Assembly: GCA_964563925.1 (NCBI GenBank)
Contig: CAZLZD010000038.1
Coordinates: 1 to 43,905, forward strand
Direction of reading: 5' to 3'
Length of the DNA stretch: 43,905 bases
From: JAUILA01 sp964563925
GTDB lineage: Bacteria > Bacteroidota > Bacteroidia > Cytophagales > Cyclobacteriaceae
This document shows positions 1-7,304 of the stretch, in pieces. How positions within the stretch are numbered: position 1 is the stretch's first letter; every line of letters begins with the position of its first letter. The position numbers and the translations under genes were made by a program. Below the pieces are notes generated by a model. That model was not told the origin of the DNA. It searched no databases and saw only the letters and a list, made by a program, of their open reading frames with translations.

Positions 1-39
1 GCAATTAGACTCATCAAAGAATTCGAAAAAGTCAACTAA
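1..39 (+). CDS. 3' end of an unidentified gene (partial)
   Basis: The first 36 bases read in frame 1 as A-I-R-L-I-K-E-F-E-K-V-N followed by a TAA stop at 37-39. The charged helical tail is plausible as a protein C-terminus, and the next gene on the opposite strand ends at 242, so this would be a convergent pair. Twelve residues are too few to name a family. It could also be chance open frame at the window edge. Confidence 0.35.
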   Translation, partial: AIRLIKEFEKVN

Positions 40-42
40 AAG

Positions 43-149
43 TTTTCCACATTTTCAACAACTTTTCCACATTATTCACATGCCTCGCCTTAACTCACTG
101 ATAAGCAGATAGTTACGTGCAATTTACTCATCTGAAATTTTGTGGACAA
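43..149. promoter_or_regulatory. Cluster of DnaA-box-like 9-mers
   Basis: Within 107 bp there are four 9-mers like the DnaA box TTATNCACA: TTTTCCACA at 43-51 and again at 63-71 (20 bp apart), TTATTCACA at 72-80 (exact match to the relaxed consensus), and TGTGGACAA at 141-149, which is TTGTCCACA on the minus strand. The stretch lies between two convergent gene ends, so it is not expected to hold promoters. No clear AT-rich unwinding element was seen. It could be part of a replication origin, a DnaA-titration site, or chance. Confidence 0.35.
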
Positions 150-241
150 CTTTTACGGGTACCACGCCCGGGAAGTTTGAAACGAGCTTTCGGATTCAAA
201 TGTATTGCTTTTTCTTGAAGATAAATGCATACAGGGACGTA

Positions 242-2011
242 CTAATCGTATTGTTGACGTATCAATTGCTTTCGGTACGTATTGAATATTCGTGATTTGG
301 AAAGAAACCCCACATATTTGCCGTCATCAATGACAGGTAGGTTCCACGCACCGCTTCGTTCAAACTTTCTCATGACGGATTGCATATTTTCGTGAGAGGA
401 AATAAAGGCGGGCGGACTGTGCATCAGTTCTTTTACCTGTGTTTCATCGTATTTTTCCTGGTCAAACATGATATCCCGGATATCGTCGAGGGTCACCACA
501 CCCACCAGCTGCTGTTCTTTATTCACTACAGGGAAGATATTCCTTTTGGATGCACGGACAAGATCCACCACTTCGGAAAGGGTGGTGTCGGGATGCGCAA
601 TAAGGAGGTCTTTTTCAATTATTTTGTCAAGCCTGATTTTGCTAAGTACCTGGCGGTCCTTATCGTACTGGATCAGGTCACCGCTTTCGATTAGATGTTT
701 GGTATACAATGAGTGTTTTTCAAAGAAGGACGATGTCATGTAAGCAATGGCTGAAACGATCATCAGGGGTACGAAGAGTTCGTAGCCGCTGGTAATTTCT
801 GCGATCAGGAAAATTGCCGTAAGAGGTGCATACAAGACACCGCTCATTACGCCGCACATCCCCACAAGGGTAAAATTACTCGTGCTGATCTGGTTATTGC
901 CCATCATGTTTATACCCTGGGCAAAAAGGTGTCCGGATACACCGCCGATAAAGAGTGAAGGCGCAAATATTCCTCCGCTTCCACCGGAACCAATCGTAAG
1001 TGCTGATGCCACGGGTTTGATAAGCATAACGGCAAACGTAAATGCAAGAAGGAAATAAACGCTATCCAGGTTGGCAAAAAAAAGGGATCCGTTGAGCAAC
1101 TCGGCTTCCCTCCCGGCAAGGAGCATTTTGATCGTGTTATACCCTTCACCATAAATCGGGGGGAAAATAAAAATGATGACCCCGAGAAAGATACCCCCGG
1201 TTACTGCCCTTCCAAAGTCATTCCTGATCTTCGTGATAAGTGACTCGACCCGGTAGGTCATACGCGTAAAGTACACCGACACCAATCCGCATACCACGCC
1301 AAGCAGGATAAAATACGGCGTATCGGATGCCACAAAATCATCCGTCGGATGAAAAGAGAATAAGACCTCGTCGCCAAGAAGGGTAAGGGAGATCAGCGAC
1401 CCTGTCACTGAAGCAATGAGCAGGGGGATAAACATGGCAATGGTGACATCGGCAAGGATAACTTCCAGGCTGAAGATTACGCCGGCAATCGGAGAGTTGA
1501 AAATGGCAGAAATAGCTCCGGCGGCACCACATCCGATCAGGAGCGTTCGTTTTTTTTGATTCAGGTGCATCAGGTTGCCGATGTTGGACCCAATGGCACT
1601 TCCCGTTACCACGATGGGCGCCTCCAGTCCGACCGACCCCCCGAGGCCCACGGTAATGGCGCTGGTAATCATGCGCGAATACATTTTGGTTCGCTGTATG
1701 ATACTGGATCTTTTCGCCACGGCATAAAGAATCTGGGTAATGCCGTGCCCCATTCTTTCTTTGAAAAAATATTTTGAAATCAGTACGGTAATGAGGATTC
1801 CAAGCATGGGGAATCCCAGGTAGAGGAAATTAGGAAGGTTTTCGCTGAAACCACCGGTCAGGAATTCTTCCAGGTAATGGACAGATGTCTTCAGGGTAAC
1901 AGCCGCCAGTCCGGAAACTGCACCAATGACCCCACCCAGCAAAATCACGAAATTGCGATTGCTGATGTGCCTCATTCTCCAGATAAGAAATTTTACCAGA
2001 AGATTCTCCAC
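242..2011 (-). CDS. ClC-family chloride channel with C-terminal CBS pair
   Basis: Predicted inner-membrane ClC anion channel or transporter of 589 residues. The multi-helix ClC core spans about residues 20-440 and two CBS domains span about 460-580. Signature loops are present: GHGIT (88-92, at the place of GSGIP), GLEAP (128-132, with gating glutamate E130) and GIFAP (347-351). The internal proton glutamate of E. coli ClC (E203) aligns with V184, which favours passive channel behaviour over H+/Cl- exchange. The start is GTG; an in-frame ATG at 1975 is possible, but the longer N-terminus, with WRMRHISNRNF, resembles what I recall of related proteins. It is divergent from the VOC gene at 2144. 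Confidence 0.9.
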   Translation of the reverse strand: MENLLVKFLIWRMRHISNRNFVILLGGVIGAVSGLAAVTLKTSVHYLEEFLTGGFSENLPNFLYLGFPMLGILITVLISKYFFKERMGHGITQILYAVAKRSSIIQRTKMYSRMITSAITVGLGGSVGLEAPIVVTGSAIGSNIGNLMHLNQKKRTLLIGCGAAGAISAIFNSPIAGVIFSLEVILADVTIAMFIPLLIASVTGSLISLTLLGDEVLFSFHPTDDFVASDTPYFILLGVVCGLVSVYFTRMTYRVESLITKIRNDFGRAVTGGIFLGVIIFIFPPIYGEGYNTIKMLLAGREAELLNGSLFFANLDSVYFLLAFTFAVMLIKPVASALTIGSGGSGGIFAPSLFIGGVSGHLFAQGINMMGNNQISTSNFTLVGMCGVMSGVLYAPLTAIFLIAEITSGYELFVPLMIVSAIAYMTSSFFEKHSLYTKHLIESGDLIQYDKDRQVLSKIRLDKIIEKDLLIAHPDTTLSEVVDLVRASKRNIFPVVNKEQQLVGVVTLDDIRDIMFDQEKYDETQVKELMHSPPAFISSHENMQSVMRKFERSGAWNLPVIDDGKYVGFLSKSRIFNTYRKQLIRQQYD

Positions 2012-2143
2012 GCCGGTTTACAATTGATTAACGCCGCAAAATAAATGAATCAATCGTTTCCTTTTTCATTTGTCCTGATTCTTTTCAGGCTTCTTTCAGT
2101 ATCCGTGTATTTTGTATATTAAGTGAGGAAAAATGGAGGCAAC

Positions 2144-2536
2144 ATGAATTCGATTAAGGGTATTAAAGAGACATGTCTTTATCTGGAAGACCTGGAAAGA
2201 GCCCGTGCTTTTTATCATGGCATACTGGGATTTCCGGTCATACACTATGAACCCGATAAGCATTGCTTTTTCAGGGTGGGACGCTCGGTGTTGCTCTGTT
2301 TTAACCCGGATGACAGCCGGCACAAGTCCTCACCGCCTGCGCATTTTGCCGAGGGCAATCAGCACCTTGCCTTTGAAGTGCCTGCAGAGGATTATGAATC
2401 TGTACTCTCATGGATAAGAGCGAGCAAAATAGAGGTCATCGACCGTCTCACATGGGGCTCCGGCCAGGAATCTTTTTATTTTTTAGACCCGGAGAATAAT
2501 GTGCTGGAGATAGTTCCTGAAGGAGTCTGGGATTAG
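2144..2536 (+). CDS. VOC (glyoxalase/dioxygenase-fold) family protein
   Basis: A 130-residue single-domain VOC protein with the usual beta-alpha-beta-beta-beta halves: an LYLEDLERARAFY-type first motif (residues 12-24), QHLAFEV (73-79) and a C-terminal NVLEIV (119-124). H74 and E122 match usual metal ligands, but the first-strand histidine typical of metalloenzymes is T10 here, so the metal site may be incomplete. I chose ATG 2144, preceded by a GGAGG-like sequence, over an upstream in-frame GTG at 2123. Substrate unknown. Its stop codon overlaps the convergent gene's stop within TTAG (2533-2536). Confidence 0.8.
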   Translation: MNSIKGIKETCLYLEDLERARAFYHGILGFPVIHYEPDKHCFFRVGRSVLLCFNPDDSRHKSSPPAHFAEGNQHLAFEVPAEDYESVLSWIRASKIEVIDRLTWGSGQESFYFLDPENNVLEIVPEGVWD

Positions 2537-2808
2537 CCTTCCAGGACAAGCGACAATTTTTTGCGGCCCGGATTCGGGTTTTTCATCTGCACATCCTGAA
2601 CCCCGCTGAGAGGAGTATATAAATTATCATACCAATGAATGAAATCCTTCAGCTGAATACAATTCCGCTGAATTCCGTTTTCGGTCATAATCTTTATCAG
2701 TACCTCATCACTGAGCCAATTGCTGATTTCGCTTCTGAGTTCTTCAGACAGGTCAGATAGCCTGATATACTCAATTCCACGATAAGACCGCTTTCGGATT
2801 TTGTTCAT
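2533..2808 (-). CDS. Small conserved-looking hypothetical protein
   Basis: A 91-residue soluble, charged protein with no signal peptide or membrane segment. The middle is rich in acidic and hydrophobic helix-forming residues (about 16-58) and the tail is basic then hydrophobic. I do not recognise the family. It reads as a real gene because of its ATG start, its codon use like the neighbours, and its own AT-rich upstream region with phased repeats (2826-2898). The stop overlaps that of the VOC gene by 4 bp on the other strand. Confidence 0.65.
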   Translation of the reverse strand: MNKIRKRSYRGIEYIRLSDLSEELRSEISNWLSDEVLIKIMTENGIQRNCIQLKDFIHWYDNLYTPLSGVQDVQMKNPNPGRKKLSLVLEG

Positions 2809-2825
2809 AATCAGTTAGTTAGCAG

Positions 2826-2898
2826 TTGTAAATTACAAAAAATCCACCTATTGTTTGTAAAGAAATTGTAATGGTTTTGTCAAATTTTTACAAAAACC
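2826..2898. promoter_or_regulatory. Phased TTGTAA/TTACAA repeat array upstream of the 91-residue gene
   Basis: A 13-bp palindrome (TTGTAA-A-TTACAA, 2826-2838) is followed by four hexamers starting exactly 11 bp apart: TTGTAA at 2855, TTGTAA at 2866, TTGTCA at 2877 and TTACAA at 2888. The TTACAA at 2833 is also in register, 22 bp before 2855. This one-turn spacing 18-90 bp upstream of the minus-strand start at 2808 looks like an operator array. AT-rich chance repetition is the alternative. Confidence 0.4.
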
Positions 2899-2975
2899 AC
2901 TAAAAATGGGGATAATTTACACACCCGAAAGATAGCTTATCTGTCTCTTCATGTGCACTTCTGGTCTTCAAAGTG

Positions 2976-2999
2976 TCATCCGGCTCGTTAACCGGATGA
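2976..2999 (-). terminator. Hairpin after the GT-C glycosyltransferase gene
   Basis: An 8-bp perfect stem (TCATCCGG at 2976-2983 with CCGGATGA at 2992-2999) and an 8-nt loop lie directly downstream of the stop at 3002-3004 on the minus strand. The stem is fairly GC-rich, but no clear U-run follows, so this is a weak intrinsic terminator or an mRNA 3'-end stabiliser. Confidence 0.45.
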
Positions 3000-3001
3000 A
3001 T

Positions 3002-4507
3002 TCAGCGTTTAAATCGCAGCAGGAACGTATCGGGATTAGGACGATGATAGACTTGCTCAAACCGGTCGGGCTGTGACCGGATGGCCGGAAGAAGGTAACG
3101 AATGGTATTCGGATAAACCTGATCAATAACCACGTAATCTACCTGTTCACGTTCAAGCTCGTCCAGCAGTTTGGCTGCATCCTGTTCGAATGGATACCGC
3201 ATGGTATAGGTTTGAGCATACAGGTAAAACAAAGCAGGCTTCCCGCAGGCTACGACGACCCCGGAGGATTCATTTTGCCTGAGCCATTCGCCCATGGCAT
3301 AGTAGTTTGACCAGGCAGGATGCAGGGGCGTGGATGCCTGGTCATGTAAATTACCTACAGAGGACAACAGGGTCAGGGGAAGCACACCCAGAACCCAGGC
3401 AGGCACTGTTTTTTTTGCCGCTCCAAAGATCAGTGTCAATAAAGCGTAAAGTCCGGACACCAGGCCGATCAGCAGCACCGGGATAAGTGGTACAATAAAC
3501 CGCACACCCACCCATACATCCGGCCAGAGCAGAAGTATGAGCATAGTGAAAAGTACGTACAACAGTATAAATGTCCTGAACCTGTGCAGGGAGAGGCAGC
3601 CGTAAATGATCAGTGCCACCAGTACCAATCCTGTAATCCATTCTCCCGCTGTCCCGCTTTCCTGATAGTTCACTTCTGTAAAGGGAAACAGTGCATTAGG
3701 CAGCTCTTCCGTCATATAACGGCTGAAGTTAGCGGTCATGCGGTTGAGAAAATCACCGGGACCCGCGGTTCCCAGGTTGGGCTGATAAGGGTTGATCAGC
3801 GTTAGCTGTCGCAGGTACGAGCCACCTCCGAGTTGCTGGCTCCTGATAAACCAGGGCAAGGCAAGAACTACAAAACCAGCACCCAGGGCAAGACCGGGTA
3901 TCCATTTCTTACGGATAAACAGTGTGATCACCACCGCGCCAAGCAGGGCAATTCCAAGAGACCGCACATAGTAACCAATAACCAGCACGATCAGCAACAG
4001 ATAAAAATTCGGGTCTTTAAACCAGTGCGTGTCGGGCAATCGTCGAACCAGGCACCAGATCGCGGCAGAGGAGAAAAACAGGAAGGGGATCTCTGACATC
4101 ATCATCGATCCATACTGGAGCAGGTGGAAATTAAGCAGGCACATCAAACTAACCACGAAGGCAAGTATCCGGTGCTGCATGACCTCTTCGGCGATCCTGT
4201 AAAACAGGAGCAAGCCAGCCAGAAGAAAGAAGCCGTTAAGCATCTTGAAAAAGACGATACTTTCAGTAAAGTGCATAAAAAGACTCATTACAGCCGGGTA
4301 TCCTGGCGGGTAGTGGTTATTGGGAGTTTTGTCGATCTTACTGATGTTCACAAACCCTTCCCCTTGCGCCAGTGCCTGTCCGAGCATATAGTAACTCGCG
4401 TTATCCCCCAGGGGGGCCAGCTTTTGATCAAACGTATAGGTATAGCTGGTCAGGAAAACGAGGACAATGAGCAGGGGGAATAAGTACGGTCTATTTTGTA
4501 TCTTCAT
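3002..4507 (-). CDS. GT-C fold glycosyltransferase (GT39/ArnT-like, PMT_2)
   Basis: A 501-residue polytopic membrane protein with an N-terminal membrane helix (about 8-25), then an extracytoplasmic loop with D35 in LGDNASYY and a PPGYP motif (67-71). This is the layout of ArnT/PMT-type enzymes that move sugars from polyprenyl-phosphate carriers, where a loop-1 aspartate is catalytic. About ten membrane segments follow, then a soluble C-terminal region (about 395-501). It probably glycosylates a lipid, glycan or exported protein; the acceptor cannot be read from sequence. It stands alone, divergent from the lipoprotein gene at 4580. Confidence 0.82.
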   Translation of the reverse strand: MKIQNRPYLFPLLIVLVFLTSYTYTFDQKLAPLGDNASYYMLGQALAQGEGFVNISKIDKTPNNHYPPGYPAVMSLFMHFTESIVFFKMLNGFFLLAGLLLFYRIAEEVMQHRILAFVVSLMCLLNFHLLQYGSMMMSEIPFLFFSSAAIWCLVRRLPDTHWFKDPNFYLLLIVLVIGYYVRSLGIALLGAVVITLFIRKKWIPGLALGAGFVVLALPWFIRSQQLGGGSYLRQLTLINPYQPNLGTAGPGDFLNRMTANFSRYMTEELPNALFPFTEVNYQESGTAGEWITGLVLVALIIYGCLSLHRFRTFILLYVLFTMLILLLWPDVWVGVRFIVPLIPVLLIGLVSGLYALLTLIFGAAKKTVPAWVLGVLPLTLLSSVGNLHDQASTPLHPAWSNYYAMGEWLRQNESSGVVVACGKPALFYLYAQTYTMRYPFEQDAAKLLDELEREQVDYVVIDQVYPNTIRYLLPAIRSQPDRFEQVYHRPNPDTFLLRFKR

Positions 4508-4579
4508 GAAGGGATTAAAGATAGGTAATTCAATGCCGATCCAAATCTATTAATTTTATTTCAGGATAATAAACAGACC

Positions 4580-5467
4580 ATGGTACGATTGCTTCTGGGA
4601 GCTTGCCTTATGATGTTTCTCACTCAATGTGATACACAGGGTACAACGGATGATCATCCGGTCATCACCGATGAATTTGCGGATTACTGGTTTGCAGGTA
4701 AGGCGGAGGTGGCCAGTTACAAACTGGTTCAGGCCAGGTATGGTGAGCCACGGGAGGGTCATGCAGTGCTGATTTTTGTGACCGAACCGTTTTCCCGGAA
4801 TGCGCAGGTCAAACTTGATGATCCGGATGCCGCTGATAAAGTGACGGTGATGAAGCTTAATATGATCAAGAAGTTTGTTACGGGGATCTATCCTTATTCC
4901 ATGATGCTCTCGACATTCAGTCCGGCCGATAACCAGGACCCGCCGCCACCACTGAAGTACACCATGACCAGCCAGGAGTGGTGCGGACATGTCTTTGCCC
5001 AGCTTAACCGGCGTGGTGACGACTACCAGTTGCAGGAATATTCTTATTTCCAGTCGGAAGGGGATAACCGCAGGTCCCTGCCTGTTGCCCTGACGGAAGA
5101 TGAGATCTGGAACCGAATACGGCTGGATCCTTCAACCCTTCCTGTGGGTGAGATCAGTATTTATCCGGGTTTGTTTTTTACACGCCTGATGCACCGGGAG
5201 TTCACGGAATTACAGGCTTCGGCCAGCCTGGGTGAAAAGGGTGATGTGTTTGAATACGTACTCCGTTTTGCCGGTGGCCGTACCTTCACGTGGTATTTTG
5301 AGAAATCATTTCCTCATACCATCACCGGCTGGGAAGAACGGTACCTGGCCAATGACAATGCGGTTCAGCTTACGACCGCCACATTGCTGAAACGACTGCA
5401 TATCCCCTACTGGGAATACAATGATTCCAGGGATATTATTTGGCGGGATTCATTACTCATTGACTGA
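4580..5467 (+). CDS. Putative lipoprotein of unknown function
   Basis: A 295-residue protein beginning with a short hydrophobic stretch and a lipobox-like LTQC, with acceptor C17, so it is probably an envelope lipoprotein. The rest is soluble and mixed alpha/beta, rich in aromatic residues (for example YWFAGKAEVASY near 35-46 and a QEWCGHVF segment about 133-140). I recall similar proteins of this length in other Bacteroidota but know no function. It starts a tight operon: the PLP enzyme begins 20 bp downstream. A possible CpcT/CpeT-like fold was considered but not supported by clear motifs. Confidence 0.72.
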   Translation: MVRLLLGACLMMFLTQCDTQGTTDDHPVITDEFADYWFAGKAEVASYKLVQARYGEPREGHAVLIFVTEPFSRNAQVKLDDPDAADKVTVMKLNMIKKFVTGIYPYSMMLSTFSPADNQDPPPPLKYTMTSQEWCGHVFAQLNRRGDDYQLQEYSYFQSEGDNRRSLPVALTEDEIWNRIRLDPSTLPVGEISIYPGLFFTRLMHREFTELQASASLGEKGDVFEYVLRFAGGRTFTWYFEKSFPHTITGWEERYLANDNAVQLTTATLLKRLHIPYWEYNDSRDIIWRDSLLID

Positions 5468-5487
5468 AAAGCGATATTTTTATTCCC

Positions 5488-6654
5488 ATGAACGACGCAC
5501 GATCACATTTTCATATGCCGGAAGGCACATACCTTAATTGTTCCTACATGGCTCCTTTGCTCAAGTCGGTGGAGGATGCCGGCATACGGGCCATCCGGCA
5601 GCGGCGCGACCCGGCAGCCCTGAGCCCTGCCATGTTTTTTGAAGAAACAGAACAGGTCCGCCGGGTACTGGCCCAGATGCTGAACGGCGAGCCCTCACGT
5701 TTTGTGCTTGTCCCTGCCGTATCTTACGGAATGGCTAATGTAATCCATAACCTTCGGCTGGATACGCATCAGGAGATTGTGCTGGCCGCCGAGCAATTTC
5801 CCAGTAATTATTATCCGTGGAAGCGGCTGGCTGACCGGACCGGAGCGGAAATGCTGATGGTGGCGCCTGAACAAGGGGCAGAATCCCGGGGGAAAAGCTG
5901 GAATGAGAAGATATTATCGGCCATCAACACAAAAACCGCTGTAGTTGGTATCTCCAATGTACATTGGGCGGATGGCACACGGTTTGACCTGAAAAAAATA
6001 CGTCAACGGACCCGGGAAGTTGGTGCTCTCCTTGTCATTGACGGCACCCAATCGATAGGCGCCCTGCCGTTTGATATAGCCGAAATTCAGCCGGATGCAC
6101 TGATCTGTGCAGGGTATAAATGGCTTATGGGACCGTACAGCCTGGGATTTGCCTATTATGGTCCTGCCTTTGATGACGGGATCCCGATCGAGGAAAACTG
6201 GATCAACCGAAAATACAGTGAAGACTTCAAAGGCCTGGTAAAATATCAGGATGAATACCAGGCCGGTGCCCTGCGTTATGAAGTAGGCGAGCACAGTAAT
6301 TTTACCCTGGTACCTATGTTTCATGCAGCCATACGGCAAGTGGCAGAATGGGAACCCTCAGCCATTCAATCCTTCTGTCGCGAACTTTCTTCCGGGCCCG
6401 TTGAGCAAATCCGGCGCCTGGGTTACGCGGTGGACGAAGAGCCCTACAGGGCGGCACATATTCTTGGAATACGGCTTCCCCGGGAGGTCGATTCGGCTGA
6501 ATTGAAAAAAATGTTTGACCAGGAACGACTGGTCGTGTCATTCCGCGGGGATGCTATCCGGGTTTCCCCGAATGTATATAATACCCCGGAGGAAATGGAT
6601 CACCTGGTGCATGTGCTGGAGAATGCGGTAAAAAATACAGCAGCGTGGTCATGA
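5488..6654 (+). CDS. Class V aminotransferase-fold PLP enzyme
   Basis: A 388-residue fold-type I PLP enzyme of the class V group (cysteine desulfurase, kynureninase and isopenicillin epimerase relatives). D185 in LLVIDGTQSIG (181-191) should bind the pyridine nitrogen, Q188 and H159 flank the cofactor, and K211 in CAGYKWLMGPYS (207-218) is the Schiff-base lysine. No desulfurase-type active-site cysteine loop is obvious, so a lyase, epimerase or aminotransferase on a small amino acid is more likely. The predicted cytoplasmic enzyme sits between envelope proteins. Its TGA stop overlaps the next ATG (ATGA). Confidence 0.85.
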   Translation: MNDARSHFHMPEGTYLNCSYMAPLLKSVEDAGIRAIRQRRDPAALSPAMFFEETEQVRRVLAQMLNGEPSRFVLVPAVSYGMANVIHNLRLDTHQEIVLAAEQFPSNYYPWKRLADRTGAEMLMVAPEQGAESRGKSWNEKILSAINTKTAVVGISNVHWADGTRFDLKKIRQRTREVGALLVIDGTQSIGALPFDIAEIQPDALICAGYKWLMGPYSLGFAYYGPAFDDGIPIEENWINRKYSEDFKGLVKYQDEYQAGALRYEVGEHSNFTLVPMFHAAIRQVAEWEPSAIQSFCRELSSGPVEQIRRLGYAVDEEPYRAAHILGIRLPREVDSAELKKMFDQERLVVSFRGDAIRVSPNVYNTPEEMDHLVHVLENAVKNTAAWS

Positions 6655-7304
6655 AGATAGTGCTGGGGATATTTTGTGCCATGCTGACCACACTTCAGGT
6701 GGCTGGCCAGGATGCTCATTTTTATTTTTTATTTCTGCACACCAATCCTGACCGGGAAGCGTTGTCGAGGCCGGAGGTCGACAGCATTCAGTCATTGCAT
6801 CTGGAGAATATTGGAAACCTGGCCCGTGAGGGTAAATTGCTGGTTGCGGGGCCTTTTGAAGGAGGCGGAGGGATATTTATTTTAAATACAAAAGACTACG
6901 AAGAAGCGGAAGAATGGGTCCTGTCTGATCCTGCGGTCAGGGCCAGGCGTTTCCGCCTTGAACTGCTTCCCTGGAAGGATGTACAGGGAGAACCGTGTCT
7001 GGCGTCCCAGGATGCTTCGATGGTAAAATATTCCTACGTCCGGTATGTGCCGCACCTGACCAAGTTTAATATCCAGCAATCGCCTGTACTTTTTAAACAG
7101 CACGATGATCACATGGTAAAGGTAAGAGCAGCCCACGAGGTAATCACCTATGGATTGTTTGTGCCCAACGATGGTGGGGTGCTTATCGTTCAGGGTGAGC
7201 CAGACAGGGAGCTGATCATGGCAGACCCTGCCGTTCGGGATGGCATGCTTTACCCTGAGTTTAAAGAAATCTGGTTAGCCGAAGGATCATTCTGTGATGA
7301 ATAA
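6651..7304 (+). CDS. Exported protein with tandem YCII-like domains
   Basis: About 217 residues starting at the ATG in the ATGA overlap with the PLP gene; an upstream GTG at 6645 is possible. A signal peptide (about 1-19, ending near QVAGQ) leads to a YCII-like domain (about 22-108) with the typical H...G.L..AGPF...GGIFIL and DPAVRARR features. A second, more diverged copy (about 120-212) keeps HDDHM, GGVLIV and ADPAVRDG. YCII domains are small ferredoxin-like folds, some with weak enzymatic activity. An exported double copy is unusual, and its role is unknown. Confidence 0.75.
   Translation: MKIVLGIFCAMLTTLQVAGQDAHFYFLFLHTNPDREALSRPEVDSIQSLHLENIGNLAREGKLLVAGPFEGGGGIFILNTKDYEEAEEWVLSDPAVRARRFRLELLPWKDVQGEPCLASQDASMVKYSYVRYVPHLTKFNIQQSPVLFKQHDDHMVKVRAAHEVITYGLFVPNDGGVLIVQGEPDRELIMADPAVRDGMLYPEFKEIWLAEGSFCDE

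Noticed and set aside
2023..2054. ATTGATT...AATCAAT inverted repeat between ClC and VOC genes
   Set aside because: Only 7 bp per arm with an 18-bp spacer in AT-rich DNA; too likely by chance to call an operator.
4580..5467. CpcT/CpeT chromophore lyase or Maf-type annotation for the lipoprotein
   Set aside because: No clear motif of either family is visible, and a lipobox argues against a cytoplasmic Maf-type pyrophosphatase.
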